DNA of 64,000 nucleotides from WJLY01 sp964562405 (GTDB taxonomy: Bacteria > Joyebacterota > Joyebacteria > Joyebacterales > Joyebacteraceae), in assembly GCA_964562405.1 (NCBI GenBank), contig CAZLTC010000004.1, forward strand, positions 1 to 64,000, read 5' to 3'. Below, in pieces: positions 44,129 to 53,780 of the stretch. Below the pieces are notes generated by a model. The model was not told the origin of the DNA. It saw nothing but the letters and a program-made list of their open reading frames with translations, and ran no database searches. Made by a program: the position numbers and the translations under genes. Each line of letters begins with the position of its first letter. Within the stretch, counting starts at the first letter, position 1.

Positions 44129-44787
44129 TCGAGGAGCCGGCGGCCGAGCAGCACTCCGAGCCGTCGGGCTACAACTTCTGGCGGAGTCTCCGGAGGAACT
44201 TCTTCACGGGGCTCGTGGTGCTGTTGCCCGGCGTCATCAGCGGGTTCGTGCTGTGGCGGCTGTTCACCTGGCTCGACCTCATACTTGGCAGGTACGTCGA
44301 GCGGATCATGGGCTACCGCGTGCCCGGAGTAGGGCTGGTGGCGCTCCTGCTGATCATCATCGTGGTCGGCGCGCTGGCCAGCAACATCCTGGGTAAGAGG
44401 CTGATCCGGGCAGGCGAGGCACTGGTCGCGCGGATTCCGATACTGCGCTGGATCTACAGGACCACCAAGCAGCTCTTCGAGATGCTGCTGCAGGAGAAGA
44501 AGTCGACCTTCGGCAAGATCGTGCTCGTGACGTTCCCCGACAAGGGATCGTACAGCATGGCCTTTCAGACCTCGGATGGCGCCGGGATCATAGACGAGGC
44601 GCTCGGCAAGCGGATGGTGACGGTCTTCCTTCCGACCACGCCGAATCCTACTTCCGGTTACTTTCTGCTCGTGCCGGAGGAGGACGTGATACCTCTCGGC
44701 ATCTCGGCAGACGAGGGACTGAAGTACATCATCTCCGCGGGCGCCATCGCGAACGGCGCCCCGGGTGGAGCGCCGGAGAACCGATGA
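44098..44787 (+). CDS. DUF502-family membrane protein
   Basis: 229 residues. Two membrane segments (GLVVLLPGVISGFVLWRLF and LVALLLIIIVVGALASNIL), then IPILRWIYRTTKQLFE, GSYSMAFQTSD and FLPTTPNPTSGYFLLVPEED, which together define DUF502. The function is unknown. ATG 44098 with GAGGAAGAG upstream lies inside the CNNM copy 2 gene, and the stop overlaps mgtE by ATGA, so it is locked into the magnesium gene group. Confidence 0.85.
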   Translation: MDCQERKSTLVEEPAAEQHSEPSGYNFWRSLRRNFFTGLVVLLPGVISGFVLWRLFTWLDLILGRYVERIMGYRVPGVGLVALLLIIIVVGALASNILGKRLIRAGEALVARIPILRWIYRTTKQLFEMLLQEKKSTFGKIVLVTFPDKGSYSMAFQTSDGAGIIDEALGKRMVTVFLPTTPNPTSGYFLLVPEEDVIPLGISADEGLKYIISAGAIANGAPGGAPENR

Positions 44788-46127
44788 CCAAGACACGCGA
44801 CAGGAAGCCGATCTCGATCAGCCCCGATTCGCCGCCGTCGGTGGTCGTGGCCGCGTTCGAGGGACGCCATCCGGCTGACATCGCGGCCGCCATCAGCGTG
44901 TTGAGCGGCGAGAAGCTCAGGCGGGTTCTGGGTGAGCTGCCGGCCGACCTCGCCGCCGACGTGGTCATAAACCTCGACGACCAGACTCTCGAGGACGTTC
45001 TCGAGCTGCTCGAGGCGCCCGAGATCGCCGGCATCGCGACGGAACTTCACTCAGACGATGCCGCCGACGTCATCGGCTCGCTCGACGACGACAAGAAGGC
45101 GGAGGTGCTCTCGAAGCTGGAGAGCGACGACCGCAGGGACGTCGAGGCACTCCTCAAGTACACCGACGAGTCGGCCGGAGGCATCATGGCCTCCGAGCTG
45201 GTCTTCATTCACGGTGACGCCACGGTCGACCAGGCCATCGAGATGCTTCGCGAATCCGCGGACGAGGTTGACGAGATTCACAACATCTACGTGACCGATT
45301 GGGCGCGTCATCTTCAGGGGGTCGTGCCTCTTCAGGCCATCGTTCTGGCGCGAGCAGGAACGAGAATCGCCGACATCATGTCTTCCGACGTGGTCGCCGT
45401 GTCGAGCGAGATGGACCAGGAGGACGTCGCGGAGGTCTTCCGGAAGTACGACCTGGTCGCGGTGCCGGTCGTGAGTCCCGAGGGGGTCCTCATCGGGCGC
45501 ATCACCGTGGATGACATCATCGACGTCATCCACGAGGAGGCCGACGAGGACATGAGCCTCATGGCTGGAACCAGGGACGACGAACTCCACGAGGACTCGA
45601 CCTTGAGGGTTTCGAGGATTCGCCTGCCATGGCTCATCGTCGGCGCGCTCGGCGGATTGGGGTCGGCGACGGTCATGCGCTATTTCCAGCTGTCTCTAGA
45701 GAAGGTGCTGGCGCTGGCGTTCTTCGTCCCGGTCATCACCGCCATGGGTGGGAACGTAGGGCTGCAGACCTCGACCATAATAGTCAGGAGCATGCGCAGT
45801 GATCGCGCGCTGCGCGGAGAGACCGGCGCGAGACTTCTACGCGAGTGGCGCATCGCCCTCACGAACGCGATCATCCTCGGCGTATCGGTGTATCTCATCG
45901 TCGGCCTGTGGTTGCGAGATTGGTGGCTGGCCTCAGTAGTTGGCGGCGCGCTGGCCACGGTGATACTCGTGGCCGCGACGCTCGGCACCGTGATGCCGTT
46001 CGCCCTCAGGAGGGCGGGCGTCGACCCGGCGGTCGCGCAGGGGCCGTTCGTGACCACACTCAACGACATCATCGGCATACTCGTGTATCTCGGACTCGCG
46101 AGCGCATTCATCGAGCGGCTGACGTAG
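44784..46127 (+). CDS. mgtE: magnesium transporter MgtE
   Basis: 447 residues. N-terminal MgtE_N superhelix (1-125, LPADLAADVVINLDD, LHSDDAADVIGSLDD), two CBS domains (130-255, MASELVFIHGDATVDQAI, ITVDDIIDVIHEEADEDM), and a five-helix channel domain (FVPVITAMGGNVGLQTSTI is the signature). CBS and N domains sense cytosolic magnesium and shut the channel. Start overlaps DUF502. Confidence 0.95.
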   Translation: MTKTRDRKPISISPDSPPSVVVAAFEGRHPADIAAAISVLSGEKLRRVLGELPADLAADVVINLDDQTLEDVLELLEAPEIAGIATELHSDDAADVIGSLDDDKKAEVLSKLESDDRRDVEALLKYTDESAGGIMASELVFIHGDATVDQAIEMLRESADEVDEIHNIYVTDWARHLQGVVPLQAIVLARAGTRIADIMSSDVVAVSSEMDQEDVAEVFRKYDLVAVPVVSPEGVLIGRITVDDIIDVIHEEADEDMSLMAGTRDDELHEDSTLRVSRIRLPWLIVGALGGLGSATVMRYFQLSLEKVLALAFFVPVITAMGGNVGLQTSTIIVRSMRSDRALRGETGARLLREWRIALTNAIILGVSVYLIVGLWLRDWWLASVVGGALATVILVAATLGTVMPFALRRAGVDPAVAQGPFVTTLNDIIGILVYLGLASAFIERLT

Positions 46128-46136
46128 GAGGCGGCG

Positions 46137-46934
46137 ATGGCGCCCGTCAAGTCAAGGGCGATCGTTCTGCGCCGCCACCGGCTCGGTGAGACGAGTTGCG
46201 TGGTCGTGTGTTATACTGACGACTACGGCAAGGTGAGGCTCCTTGCCAAGGGTGTGCGCAAGGGAGGGGGGCGTTTCGGTGCCGCCCTGGACCCGTTCGT
46301 CGTGTCCGGGGTCGTTTTCTACCTGAAGCCGGGACGTGACCTGTCGCTGGTATCGCAAGCCGAGCCGGAGCGTGAGTTCCGGGAGCTGCGGCGCGACATC
46401 GAGAGGCAGGCATACGCCGCCGCCGCTCTCGAGCTGGTGGACCGTCTCGTGACCGAGCACGCACCGGACCCCGCGCTCTTCGACCTCGTCTGCGACACGT
46501 TGGGCGACCTCGACGGCGCGGCCGAGGAGGATCTGGCGGCCCACCTCTGGTCGTTCGAGCTGGAGCTGGCCGAGCGTCTGGGCTACGCGCCCGTGCTCGA
46601 CCGCTGCGTCAAGTGCGGCCGTGAGATCGGCGCAGACGCCTCATTCTCGATCGAGGAGGGCGGGGTGTTCTGCGGGAGATGCGCGGGCGCCGGGTACGGA
46701 ACCGGTCCGAGCGTCGTCGAGGCGCTGCGGGGACTCCGCGCAGGCGAGCCGCTGAGCAGCCTGCGGGGGCTTCCCGACCGCACGAAGGACGAGATGACCA
46801 ACGCGCTGCTGGGACTTCTGGAGCGCCACTCGGGTCTGGAGCTCAGGATGAGATCGCTGTCCGTTCTCCAGTCCCTCGAACGGGCCAGGCGCACGCGGGC
46901 ATCCGCCGCGCCCAATGACAAGGAAGAGAACTGA
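46137..46934 (+). CDS. recO: DNA repair protein RecO
   Basis: 265 residues. N-terminal OB fold (AIVLRRHRLGETSCVVVCYT, GKVRLLAKGVRKGGGRFG), helical middle, and a zinc site Cys-x2-Cys ... Cys-x2-Cys (RCVKCGREI, VFCGRCAG). RecO anneals DNA and helps load RecA with RecR at gaps. TAGGAGGCGG precedes the ATG. It is the usual neighbour of glyQS in this conserved cluster, where era would normally lie just before. Confidence 0.93.
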   Translation: MAPVKSRAIVLRRHRLGETSCVVVCYTDDYGKVRLLAKGVRKGGGRFGAALDPFVVSGVVFYLKPGRDLSLVSQAEPEREFRELRRDIERQAYAAAALELVDRLVTEHAPDPALFDLVCDTLGDLDGAAEEDLAAHLWSFELELAERLGYAPVLDRCVKCGREIGADASFSIEEGGVFCGRCAGAGYGTGPSVVEALRGLRAGEPLSSLRGLPDRTKDEMTNALLGLLERHSGLELRMRSLSVLQSLERARRTRASAAPNDKEEN

Positions 46935-46938
46935 GAGA

Positions 46939-47856
46939 ATGCTGTTTCAGGACATCATACTCAATCTGGAGAGGTACTGGGCCGAGTACGGGTGCGTCAT
47001 CGTGCAGCCGTACAACTCGGAGGTCGGAGCGGGCACGTTCAATCCCGCGACGTTCCTCAGGTGCCTCGGTCCCGAGCCGTGGAAGGCAGCGTACGTGGAG
47101 CCTTCCAGGCGCCCGAAGGACGGACGCTACGGCAAGAACCCGATCCGCATGCAGCAGTTTCTGCAGTACCAGGTTCTGCTCAAGCCGGCGCCGTCGGACG
47201 TCCTCGACGTCTACTTCGAGAGCCTGCGGGCGATCGGCATCGCACTCAAGGAGCACGACGTTCGCCTGGTAATGGACGACTGGGAGTCTCCGACGCTCGG
47301 CGCTGCGGGTCTCGGATGGGAGGTGTGGATCGACGGGATGGAGATCACGCAGTTCACCTACTTCCAGCAGGCGGGCGGCATCGAACTCGACGTGGTGTCG
47401 TCCGAGATCACTTACGGTCTTGGACGCATCGCGACCTTCCTGCAGGGTGTCGGCAGCTTCTTCGAACTCGAGTGGGCGCCCGGCGTCCGCTTCGGAGAGC
47501 TTCAGAGGGAGTATGAGATCGAGTTCTCGAAGTTCAACTTCGAGGAGGCCGACATAGGGTTTCACCGCGAGCTGTTCGACCGCTACGAGTCTGAGGCAGC
47601 TCGGCTTCTCGGCAAGGGGATACTGGCGCCGGGATACGATCTCGTCCTCAAGTGCTCTCACGCCTTCAACGTCCTGGACGCCCGCGGAGCGATAAGCGTC
47701 TCCGAACGGACCGGCTACATCGCCAGGGTACGCAAGCTTGCGCGCAAGGCCGCGCTCCTCTACGTCAAGCAGCGCGAGGAGTTGGGCCATCCGCTGTTGC
47801 CCGGCGGCGGGCCGACCGGCTCCGAGGCGCCCGAGGAAGGAGGTCGCGATGCCTAG
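46939..47856 (+). CDS. glyQ: glycyl-tRNA synthetase alpha subunit
   Basis: 305 residues. MLFQDIILNLERYWAEYGCV, GTFNPATFLRCLGPEPW, RRPKDGRYGKNPIRMQQFLQ and DDWESPTLGAAGLGWEVW are highly conserved in the catalytic alpha subunit of the bacterial alpha2-beta2 enzyme. ATG 46939 is the family start, four bases after recO. It ends in a short Gly/Pro/Glu extension and overlaps glyS by eight bases. Confidence 0.96.
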   Translation: MLFQDIILNLERYWAEYGCVIVQPYNSEVGAGTFNPATFLRCLGPEPWKAAYVEPSRRPKDGRYGKNPIRMQQFLQYQVLLKPAPSDVLDVYFESLRAIGIALKEHDVRLVMDDWESPTLGAAGLGWEVWIDGMEITQFTYFQQAGGIELDVVSSEITYGLGRIATFLQGVGSFFELEWAPGVRFGELQREYEIEFSKFNFEEADIGFHRELFDRYESEAARLLGKGILAPGYDLVLKCSHAFNVLDARGAISVSERTGYIARVRKLARKAALLYVKQREELGHPLLPGGGPTGSEAPEEGGRDA

Positions 47857-49767
47857 AGACCTCCTGTATGAGATCGGCGTCGAAGAGGTCCCGGCGCCGT
47901 ACGTTCCCTCAGCGATAGAGGCGCTCGAGAACGGCGTGAGGAAACAGCTCGAGGCGGCCAGGCTTTCGTTCGACGCGGTGCGCGCGCTGGCAACTCCAAG
48001 GCGGCTGGCCGTGATCGTCCTGGGCCTGGCGGATGCGCAGGATGAGCTCGAGAAGGTGGTGGTCGGCCCGCCCACGAGGATCGCTTTCGGAGAGGACGGT
48101 GCTGCGACCAAGGCCGCGACGGGATTCGCGCGCTCGCAGGGCGTGGACGTCGAGAGCCTGGAGGTGATCGATGACTACGTGCGCGTGAAGGTGCTCGACC
48201 GCGGCCGCCCGGCCTCGGAGGTCCTGCCTGGGTGCCTGGCCGCGGCCACCGATTCGATCACGTTCCCGAAGACCATGCGCTGGGGAGTGGAGACGCGCTT
48301 CGCGAGGCCCATACGGTGGCTCGTCGCGATGCTCGGAGGAGACGTCCTGGACATGGAGTACGCCGGCGTCAAGGCCGGCTCGTCAACGTTGGGATTCAGG
48401 TTCTGGTCGCCGGGCCCCCACGCGCTTGAAGGGGCGTCCGACTACGAGACCGTCCTCGCGGACAATCTGGTGCTTGTGGACCACGGGGAACGAAGAGACA
48501 TCATCGCCGAGTCGCTGGGCCGCGTGGCGTCGGATGAGTGCGGCGGCAGCCTGGTCGAGGACGAGGAGCTGCTGCAGGAGGTCACGTTCCTCGTCGAGTA
48601 CCCGACCGTCTTCGCCGGCCGGTTCGACGAGCGCTTTCTCAAGCTTCCAAGGGACGTGATCGTTGCGGCCATGAAGGGCCACCAGCGCTACTTCGCCGTC
48701 GAGTGCGACGGCGGACTCCTGCCCAACTTCCTGTGCGTGGCCAACGCCCCGCCCGACCACATCGGCAAGATCCGGGCCGGCAACGAGAGGGTGCTCGAAT
48801 CCCGTCTGGACGACGCTGCATTCTACTGGGAGGAGGACACGAGAACCGCTCTGGCGGACAAGGTGCCCAACCTCGGGAGCGTCGTGTGGCTGGAGGGGCT
48901 CGGGACACTGCTGGACAAGACGGGGCGGCTCGAACGGTTGTCGCTCTGGCTGGCCGAGCGTCTGGGTGGAGTCGACCGGGAGACCGTCGCCAGGGCGGCG
49001 TATCTTGCGAAGGCCGACCTCGTGACGGAGATGGTGAAGGACGGGAAGGAGTTCACCAAGCTTCAGGGGGCGATGGGTCGCGAGTACGCTGCTGCCTCGG
49101 GCGAGCCTGAGGCCGTGGGAAAGGCCATCTACGAGCACTATCTGCCGCGCTTCGCGGGCGACCGCTTGCCATCGACCCCGGCCGGGACCATCTTGAGTGT
49201 GGCGGACCGGGTCGACTCGATCGTCGGCTGCTTCTCCGCTGGACTGGTGCCCACGGGCTCGCAGGACCCGTACGCGCTCAGACGGCAGGTCATCGGCCTA
49301 GTCCGGATGATCGACGAGAAGGGTCTGGCGCTCCCGCTCGACGAGTTCGTTCTGGCCGCTGTCGGCGACTTCGGCCTCGGAGGCGATGAGGCGTCGCAGC
49401 TCGCCGGCTCGGTCATGGAGTTCATCAAGGGGCGCGCGCGCGCGTTTTTCATCGAGGCCGGATATGCATACGATCTCGTCGACGCCGTCCTCGAGGCATC
49501 GCTGCGCGACCTGGCGGGCGTTCGTCCCAGGCTGGAGGCGTTGACGCACTTCCGCGCGAACGCGGACTTCGGCGGGCTGGTCATAGGCATAAGGCGGGTC
49601 AGCAACATACTCAAGGACCAGACTCCCCGGGCGTACTCGCCCGGCTCTCTGGTTGAGCCGTCGGCGAAGGCTCTCGAGAAGGAGCGGGCAAGGGTCGCGG
49701 CGGAGGTGGACGCCGCCATCGGCGGGTCGGATTTCGACGGAGCGGTGTCGAGCCTGCTCTCGCTCAG
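47849..49767 (+). CDS. glyS: glycyl-tRNA synthetase beta subunit, 3' end lost in assembly gap
   Basis: About 639 of an expected 690-700 residues are visible. LLYEIGVEEVPAPYVPSAIE, PTRRLAVIV-like PRRLAVIVLGLA, FPKTMRWGVETRFARPIRWL, MKGHQRYFAVE and FYWEEDTRTALADKVPNL are diagnostic; the HD-like DRVDSIVGCFSAGLVPTGSQDPYALRR is also present. GGAAGGAGGT precedes the ATG. The frame appears to run on into the next gene through the N block only by chance; the true stop lies in the gap. Confidence 0.94.
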
Positions 49768-49867
49768 NNNNNNNNNNNNNNNNNNNNNNNNNNNNNNNNN
49801 NNNNNNNNNNNNNNNNNNNNNNNNNNNNNNNNNNNNNNNNNNNNNNNNNNNNNNNNNNNNNNNNNNN
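49768..49867. other. assembly gap (100 N) between glyS and a phosphodiesterase gene
   Basis: Placeholder gap. It must contain the last 50 or so codons of glyS, any spacer and promoter, and the start of the phosphodiesterase gene, so its true length probably exceeds 200 bases. Confidence 0.98.
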
Positions 49868-51151
49868 GCCGTTTTGGTCGGGGGCTCTTTCGCCTTGACG
49901 ACGGGGTGTGGTGGCACGGCCGAACCGGCAGTGACGAAGGTGGTCATCCTCGGCGTCGATGGGATGGATTGGCGCATCATCGATCCTCTCATCGAACAGG
50001 GTAAGCTGCCTAACATCGCGGGACTCATCGAGCGCGGGACCCGCGCGGACTTCCGGTCGCTCGAGCCCGTGATGAAGTCGCCCATAATATGGACGACGAT
50101 CGCGACGGGGAAGGGACCGCAGAAACACGGCATTGCGGACTTCCTCGATGGGACCGACCAAGCGCCGCTCTACAACTCGAACGGATGGCTGGCGCGCCCC
50201 ATATGGGACATCCTCTCCGCTGACGGCTACACGGTCGGCGTCATCAACTGGATGGTCACGTGGCCCGCGCAGCCGGTCAACGGCTACATGGTCACCGAGC
50301 GAATACTCTATCGGCCGGAGGACGGGTTCGCTCCCGAGAAACGCGTCACGTATCCGGAAGGTCTTGCCGACGAACTCGCGCCGCACGCCAGACCGCTCGC
50401 CGACGTCGACGTCGCGGAACTGGCTCCGCTGCTAAACGGTACCGCCTGGAAGGACGACCCCGGCTCGTCCCTGGCGGCTGCGGTCCAGACGCTTCGGGAC
50501 GTGTACGGCAACGACGAGACCGTGCGGAGCGTGGCGAAGTACCTGCTGGACTCCAGGGAACAGCCCGACTTTTTCGCCGTCTACTTCGGCGGCATCGACA
50601 TGTCCTCGCACTTCTTCTGGGGACCGATGGACCCGTCCAGCGTCGACATTCAGATGGCCCCGGAGATGGTCGCGGCCTGCTCCGACATCATCCCGAGGTA
50701 CTACGAGCGCATGGACGGCATACTGGGTGAGATCCTGGACCGGCTCGACGACGACTCCACCATCATCCTCTGCTCGGACCACGGTTTCGGCGGTCCACGG
50801 AGAACGCCGGGCGGCATCAAGCTCGGCATCTGGATGCACCGGCCGACCGGCGTCATCGTGGCAGCCGGGCCCGGTATCGCGGCCGGCGCGGACCTGCGCG
50901 ACGCGAGCGTGTTCGACGTGACGCCGACCATCCTGGCCCTCCTGGGCAAGCCGGTCGCGCGAGACATGGACGGGTTCGTCATGACGGACGCGATCTCCGA
51001 GGAGCTGCTTCGCGAGCACCCCGTGCGCTACATAGACAGCTACGAAACCGGCGAGCGGCGAGCGGCCCGGGCCGACACCGGGATCGCGGGCGACCCGGCT
51101 ATCGACGACGAGATAAGGGAGAGGCTCAAATCGCTGGGGTACATAGAGTGA
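49868..51151 (+). CDS. AP-superfamily type I phosphodiesterase lipoprotein, copy A (5' end in gap)
   Basis: The first residues are the end of a lipoprotein signal, LTTGC, so only a few codons are missing. Motifs of the type I phosphodiesterase/nucleotide pyrophosphatase family: VVILGVDGMDW (metal Asp), SPIIWTTIATG (Thr nucleophile), YFGGIDMSSHFFW (Asp and His), LCSDHGF (Asp, His) and GIWMHRPTG (His), all seven positions intact. It should be an active metal-dependent phospho- or sulfo-esterase on the cell surface; the substrate is unknown. It ends DDEIRERLKSLGYIE at the last residue. Copy B follows with overlapping stop/start (GTGA). Confidence 0.85.
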   Translation, partial: AVLVGGSFALTTGCGGTAEPAVTKVVILGVDGMDWRIIDPLIEQGKLPNIAGLIERGTRADFRSLEPVMKSPIIWTTIATGKGPQKHGIADFLDGTDQAPLYNSNGWLARPIWDILSADGYTVGVINWMVTWPAQPVNGYMVTERILYRPEDGFAPEKRVTYPEGLADELAPHARPLADVDVAELAPLLNGTAWKDDPGSSLAAAVQTLRDVYGNDETVRSVAKYLLDSREQPDFFAVYFGGIDMSSHFFWGPMDPSSVDIQMAPEMVAACSDIIPRYYERMDGILGEILDRLDDDSTIILCSDHGFGGPRRTPGGIKLGIWMHRPTGVIVAAGPGIAAGADLRDASVFDVTPTILALLGKPVARDMDGFVMTDAISEELLREHPVRYIDSYETGERRAARADTGIAGDPAIDDEIRERLKSLGYIE

Positions 51152-52446
51152 GAACGAGACTTGCTGTGTGCATAGCACTGACGGCGGCGGCCCTCGTCGC
51201 CGTCTCGTGCACGACCGACGTGGCCACCAGACCGGTCGACCGTAAGGTGCTGTTGATAGGCATCGACGGTCTCGAATGGGACATCATGGGTCCGATGATC
51301 GAATCCGGCAGGCTTCCGAACCTGTCCAGGCTCGTGAGCGAGGGCGCGTGGGGAGAACTGAGGTCGCTCAAGAGCCTCGAGTCCCCGATGATCTGGACCA
51401 GCATCTCGACCGGCAAGGTGCCCGAGAAACACGGGATAACCGGTTTCACGACCAAGGCGGGAGCCAAACACGAGGGGGCCGTCCTGACGTCGAACTTCCG
51501 TGAGGCCAGGACGATCTGGGACATTCTGGGTGAGAAGGGACACACGGTCGGTGTCGTGATGTGGCTCGTCACCTGGCCGGCTGAGCCCGTGAACGGATAC
51601 CTCGTGTCGGACTACATCAAGTACGATTGGAAGAACGCCGGCCGCGAGCAGGAGGACACGACGTATCCGCCCGAGCTGGCTGATGAACTGCTCCCGATGG
51701 TCGTCCGGCCCGACGACATTCCTAATTCGCGGATCGCCCGCTATGTGAACGGAAGCATGGCCGACGCGGCCCGCTTCGCCGTCCGCTTGCACACGCTCAA
51801 GAGCTGCATATCCCCCGACGAGACGGCCGAGGCCATATCGCTTCACCTCGCGCACACGAGGCCCACCGACTTCACTACGGTGTACATGAGCGGCGTCGAC
51901 ATGGTGTGCCACCAATTCTGGGTCGATGCCTACCCGGGCAGCGGACCTCCGGTGAGCGACCGGGAGTCCGAGCTCTTCGGCCAGGTCATCGAGCGGTACT
52001 ACGACAAAGCCGACTCGACGGTGGGGAAGTTCCTCGAGCTTGCCGACGAGAACACGACGGTCATTGTTAACTCGGACCACGGCCACTCGGGGCCGAAGCT
52101 TGTCGGGGACAAGTACGCCATTGGCACGGCCATGCACGACCCGACAGGTTTCATCGTGTTGTGGGGAAAGGACATCGTGCACGGACGCGAGTTGGTGAGC
52201 CCCAGCGTGCTCGACATAACGCCCACGATACTCACGCTGTACGGTCTCCCGGTCGCCGATGACATGGACGGCAGGATCCTGGTCGAGGCCATCGAGCCCA
52301 CGTTCCTGTCTGAGCACAAGGTCGCATCAATACCGACCTACGAAACGGACGGTCCGGACGAACTCACCGGCGAGGAGGACGACGTGGGTTCTCCGGTCGA
52401 TGACGAGATCAAGGAGCGGCTCCGCTCCCTGGGATACATAGACTAG
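51148..52446 (+). CDS. AP-superfamily type I phosphodiesterase lipoprotein, copy B
   Basis: 432 residues. Lipoprotein signal with lipobox VAVSC (Cys21). All seven active-site positions are present: Asp40 (IGIDGLEW), Thr84 (SPMIWTSISTG), Asp251 and His255 (GVDMVCHQFW), Asp310 and His311 (NSDHGH), His330 (TAMHDPTG). It ends DDEIKERLRSLGYID. Closest to copy A by motif detail (MIWT/IIWT, HTVGVVMWLVTWPAEPVNGY against YTVGVINWMVTWPAQPVNGY), so A and B look like the most recent duplication. GTG start overlaps the stop of copy A. Confidence 0.88.
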   Translation: MRTRLAVCIALTAAALVAVSCTTDVATRPVDRKVLLIGIDGLEWDIMGPMIESGRLPNLSRLVSEGAWGELRSLKSLESPMIWTSISTGKVPEKHGITGFTTKAGAKHEGAVLTSNFREARTIWDILGEKGHTVGVVMWLVTWPAEPVNGYLVSDYIKYDWKNAGREQEDTTYPPELADELLPMVVRPDDIPNSRIARYVNGSMADAARFAVRLHTLKSCISPDETAEAISLHLAHTRPTDFTTVYMSGVDMVCHQFWVDAYPGSGPPVSDRESELFGQVIERYYDKADSTVGKFLELADENTTVIVNSDHGHSGPKLVGDKYAIGTAMHDPTGFIVLWGKDIVHGRELVSPSVLDITPTILTLYGLPVADDMDGRILVEAIEPTFLSEHKVASIPTYETDGPDELTGEEDDVGSPVDDEIKERLRSLGYID

Positions 52447-52493
52447 CGGCGGGTCCGGAAGGAGCCGACGAAAGGCAGCGTTGGAGGATCGGA

Positions 52494-53732
52494 ATGAGGA
52501 CCGACAGATTCATCGCAATCCTGGTCGTGATCGTCCTGGTCGCAGCAGCGGCGGTCTTCCTCTCGAAGCGGGCCTCTTCGACGGCGGCACCCGAACCCAC
52601 ACCTGAGGTGCCCGTGGCCGGAGCGGGCTCTCTCTCACTCCTCGTGGTAGGCGTAGAGGGTATGGACCTGTCGATCGCCGAGAGGCTCGTGGGCGAGGGC
52701 AGAATGCCGAACCTCGAGGCGCTCATGGACGAGGGTGCCGTCTCGGAGTTCTCAACGCTGGGCAAGAACGTAGATCGCAGAATAGCGTGGACGTCGCTCG
52801 TGACGGGAGTGAGTCCGGAGAATCAGGGCATCGGAGGAACCAAGGAATCGCCACGGGGGGACGTCGTCGAAGCGTCCCTCACGCCCAAGTCGAGGACGGT
52901 CGGCACGCTGTGGACCGCTTTGTCGGACTCGGGGACCCCAGTCGGCGTCCTCGGCTGGTGGGGCGACTGGCCGGTCGAGCAGCTGAACGGCGTCGTGCTC
53001 GCTCCGTATCAGACCTACCTGCTCGAACGAGAGCACAACGGACTGCCCGAGAAGCAGCTATATCCTCTCGAGTTTCTGGACACGGTGGACGGCCTCATGT
53101 CCGCCCCGGGCATCTACTCGAGGGTGGACCTGTCGCGGTTTGTCAACACGGAGAGCCCGCTCGGTCTCGAAGCGTTGATAGGGAAGGGCTATGAAGATCT
53201 CTCGATGGCGTATGCCGCAGACCGGTCGATGCTGAACGTCGCGAAGGCGGTCACCGCGGTAGACGATCTGGGTGCGGTGCTGGTTCTCCTGCCGGGCACC
53301 GAGACAGTGACGCAGCGGTTCTGGCACATGGCTCACCCCGAACAGGTCGACTGGGATTCGCTGACGGAGACCGTCAGTGACCTGGCGGGACGGCAGAGCG
53401 AGGCACTGGGCGGCGTGGTGGACAACTACTACGAAGCGGTCGACGAGATACTGGGAGAGCTGCTCGACCTCGCGTCCGAGGGAGCCACAGTCGCCGTCGT
53501 GAGTGACCATGGGTACGAGGGACTCCACTACGACAGCAACGGCAATCCCATGTTGGGCTACCACATGTATGACGAGACGGGGTTCTGGGTGATCGACGGC
53601 CCCAACGTCAAGAAGGGCCTCAGATGTGAGCGAGGCAGTATCCTCGACTTTGCCCCGACGCTCGCCGCCGCCGCGGGAGTTGATCTCGGTGACCGCGTCG
53701 AGGGCAGGATCTGCCGCGAGGCGCTGCAGTAG
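52494..53732 (+). CDS. degenerate AP-superfamily phosphodiesterase paralogue, copy C
   Basis: 412 residues, anchored by one N-terminal helix (FIAILVVIVLVAAAAVFLS) rather than a lipobox. The fold is kept (GRMPNLEALMDEGA, VAVVSDHGYEG, HMYDETGFW) but metal ligands have changed: Glu55 replaces the first Asp (VVGVEGMDL), Glu270 replaces Asp and Gln274 replaces His in PGTETVTQRFW. Thr100 (RIAWTSLVTG), Asp338, His339 and His357 remain. It also lacks the LGYI tail and ends RICREALQ. It is probably inactive or changed in metal use, perhaps a binding partner of the active copies. It sits third of four, 47 bases after copy B and 48 before copy D. Confidence 0.8.
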   Translation: MRTDRFIAILVVIVLVAAAAVFLSKRASSTAAPEPTPEVPVAGAGSLSLLVVGVEGMDLSIAERLVGEGRMPNLEALMDEGAVSEFSTLGKNVDRRIAWTSLVTGVSPENQGIGGTKESPRGDVVEASLTPKSRTVGTLWTALSDSGTPVGVLGWWGDWPVEQLNGVVLAPYQTYLLEREHNGLPEKQLYPLEFLDTVDGLMSAPGIYSRVDLSRFVNTESPLGLEALIGKGYEDLSMAYAADRSMLNVAKAVTAVDDLGAVLVLLPGTETVTQRFWHMAHPEQVDWDSLTETVSDLAGRQSEALGGVVDNYYEAVDEILGELLDLASEGATVAVVSDHGYEGLHYDSNGNPMLGYHMYDETGFWVIDGPNVKKGLRCERGSILDFAPTLAAAAGVDLGDRVEGRICREALQ

Positions 53733-53780
53733 GAGCCGGCGCTTCCTCCGGGAGGCAGCGCCAGGGGACGGGGGACACTC

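Noticed and set aside
47849..51151. An apparent single reading frame of more than 1100 codons joining glyS and a phosphodiesterase.
   Set aside because: It crosses the 100-N placeholder, whose length is arbitrary; the two ends belong to different families and copy A begins with the end of a lipoprotein signal, so these are two genes.
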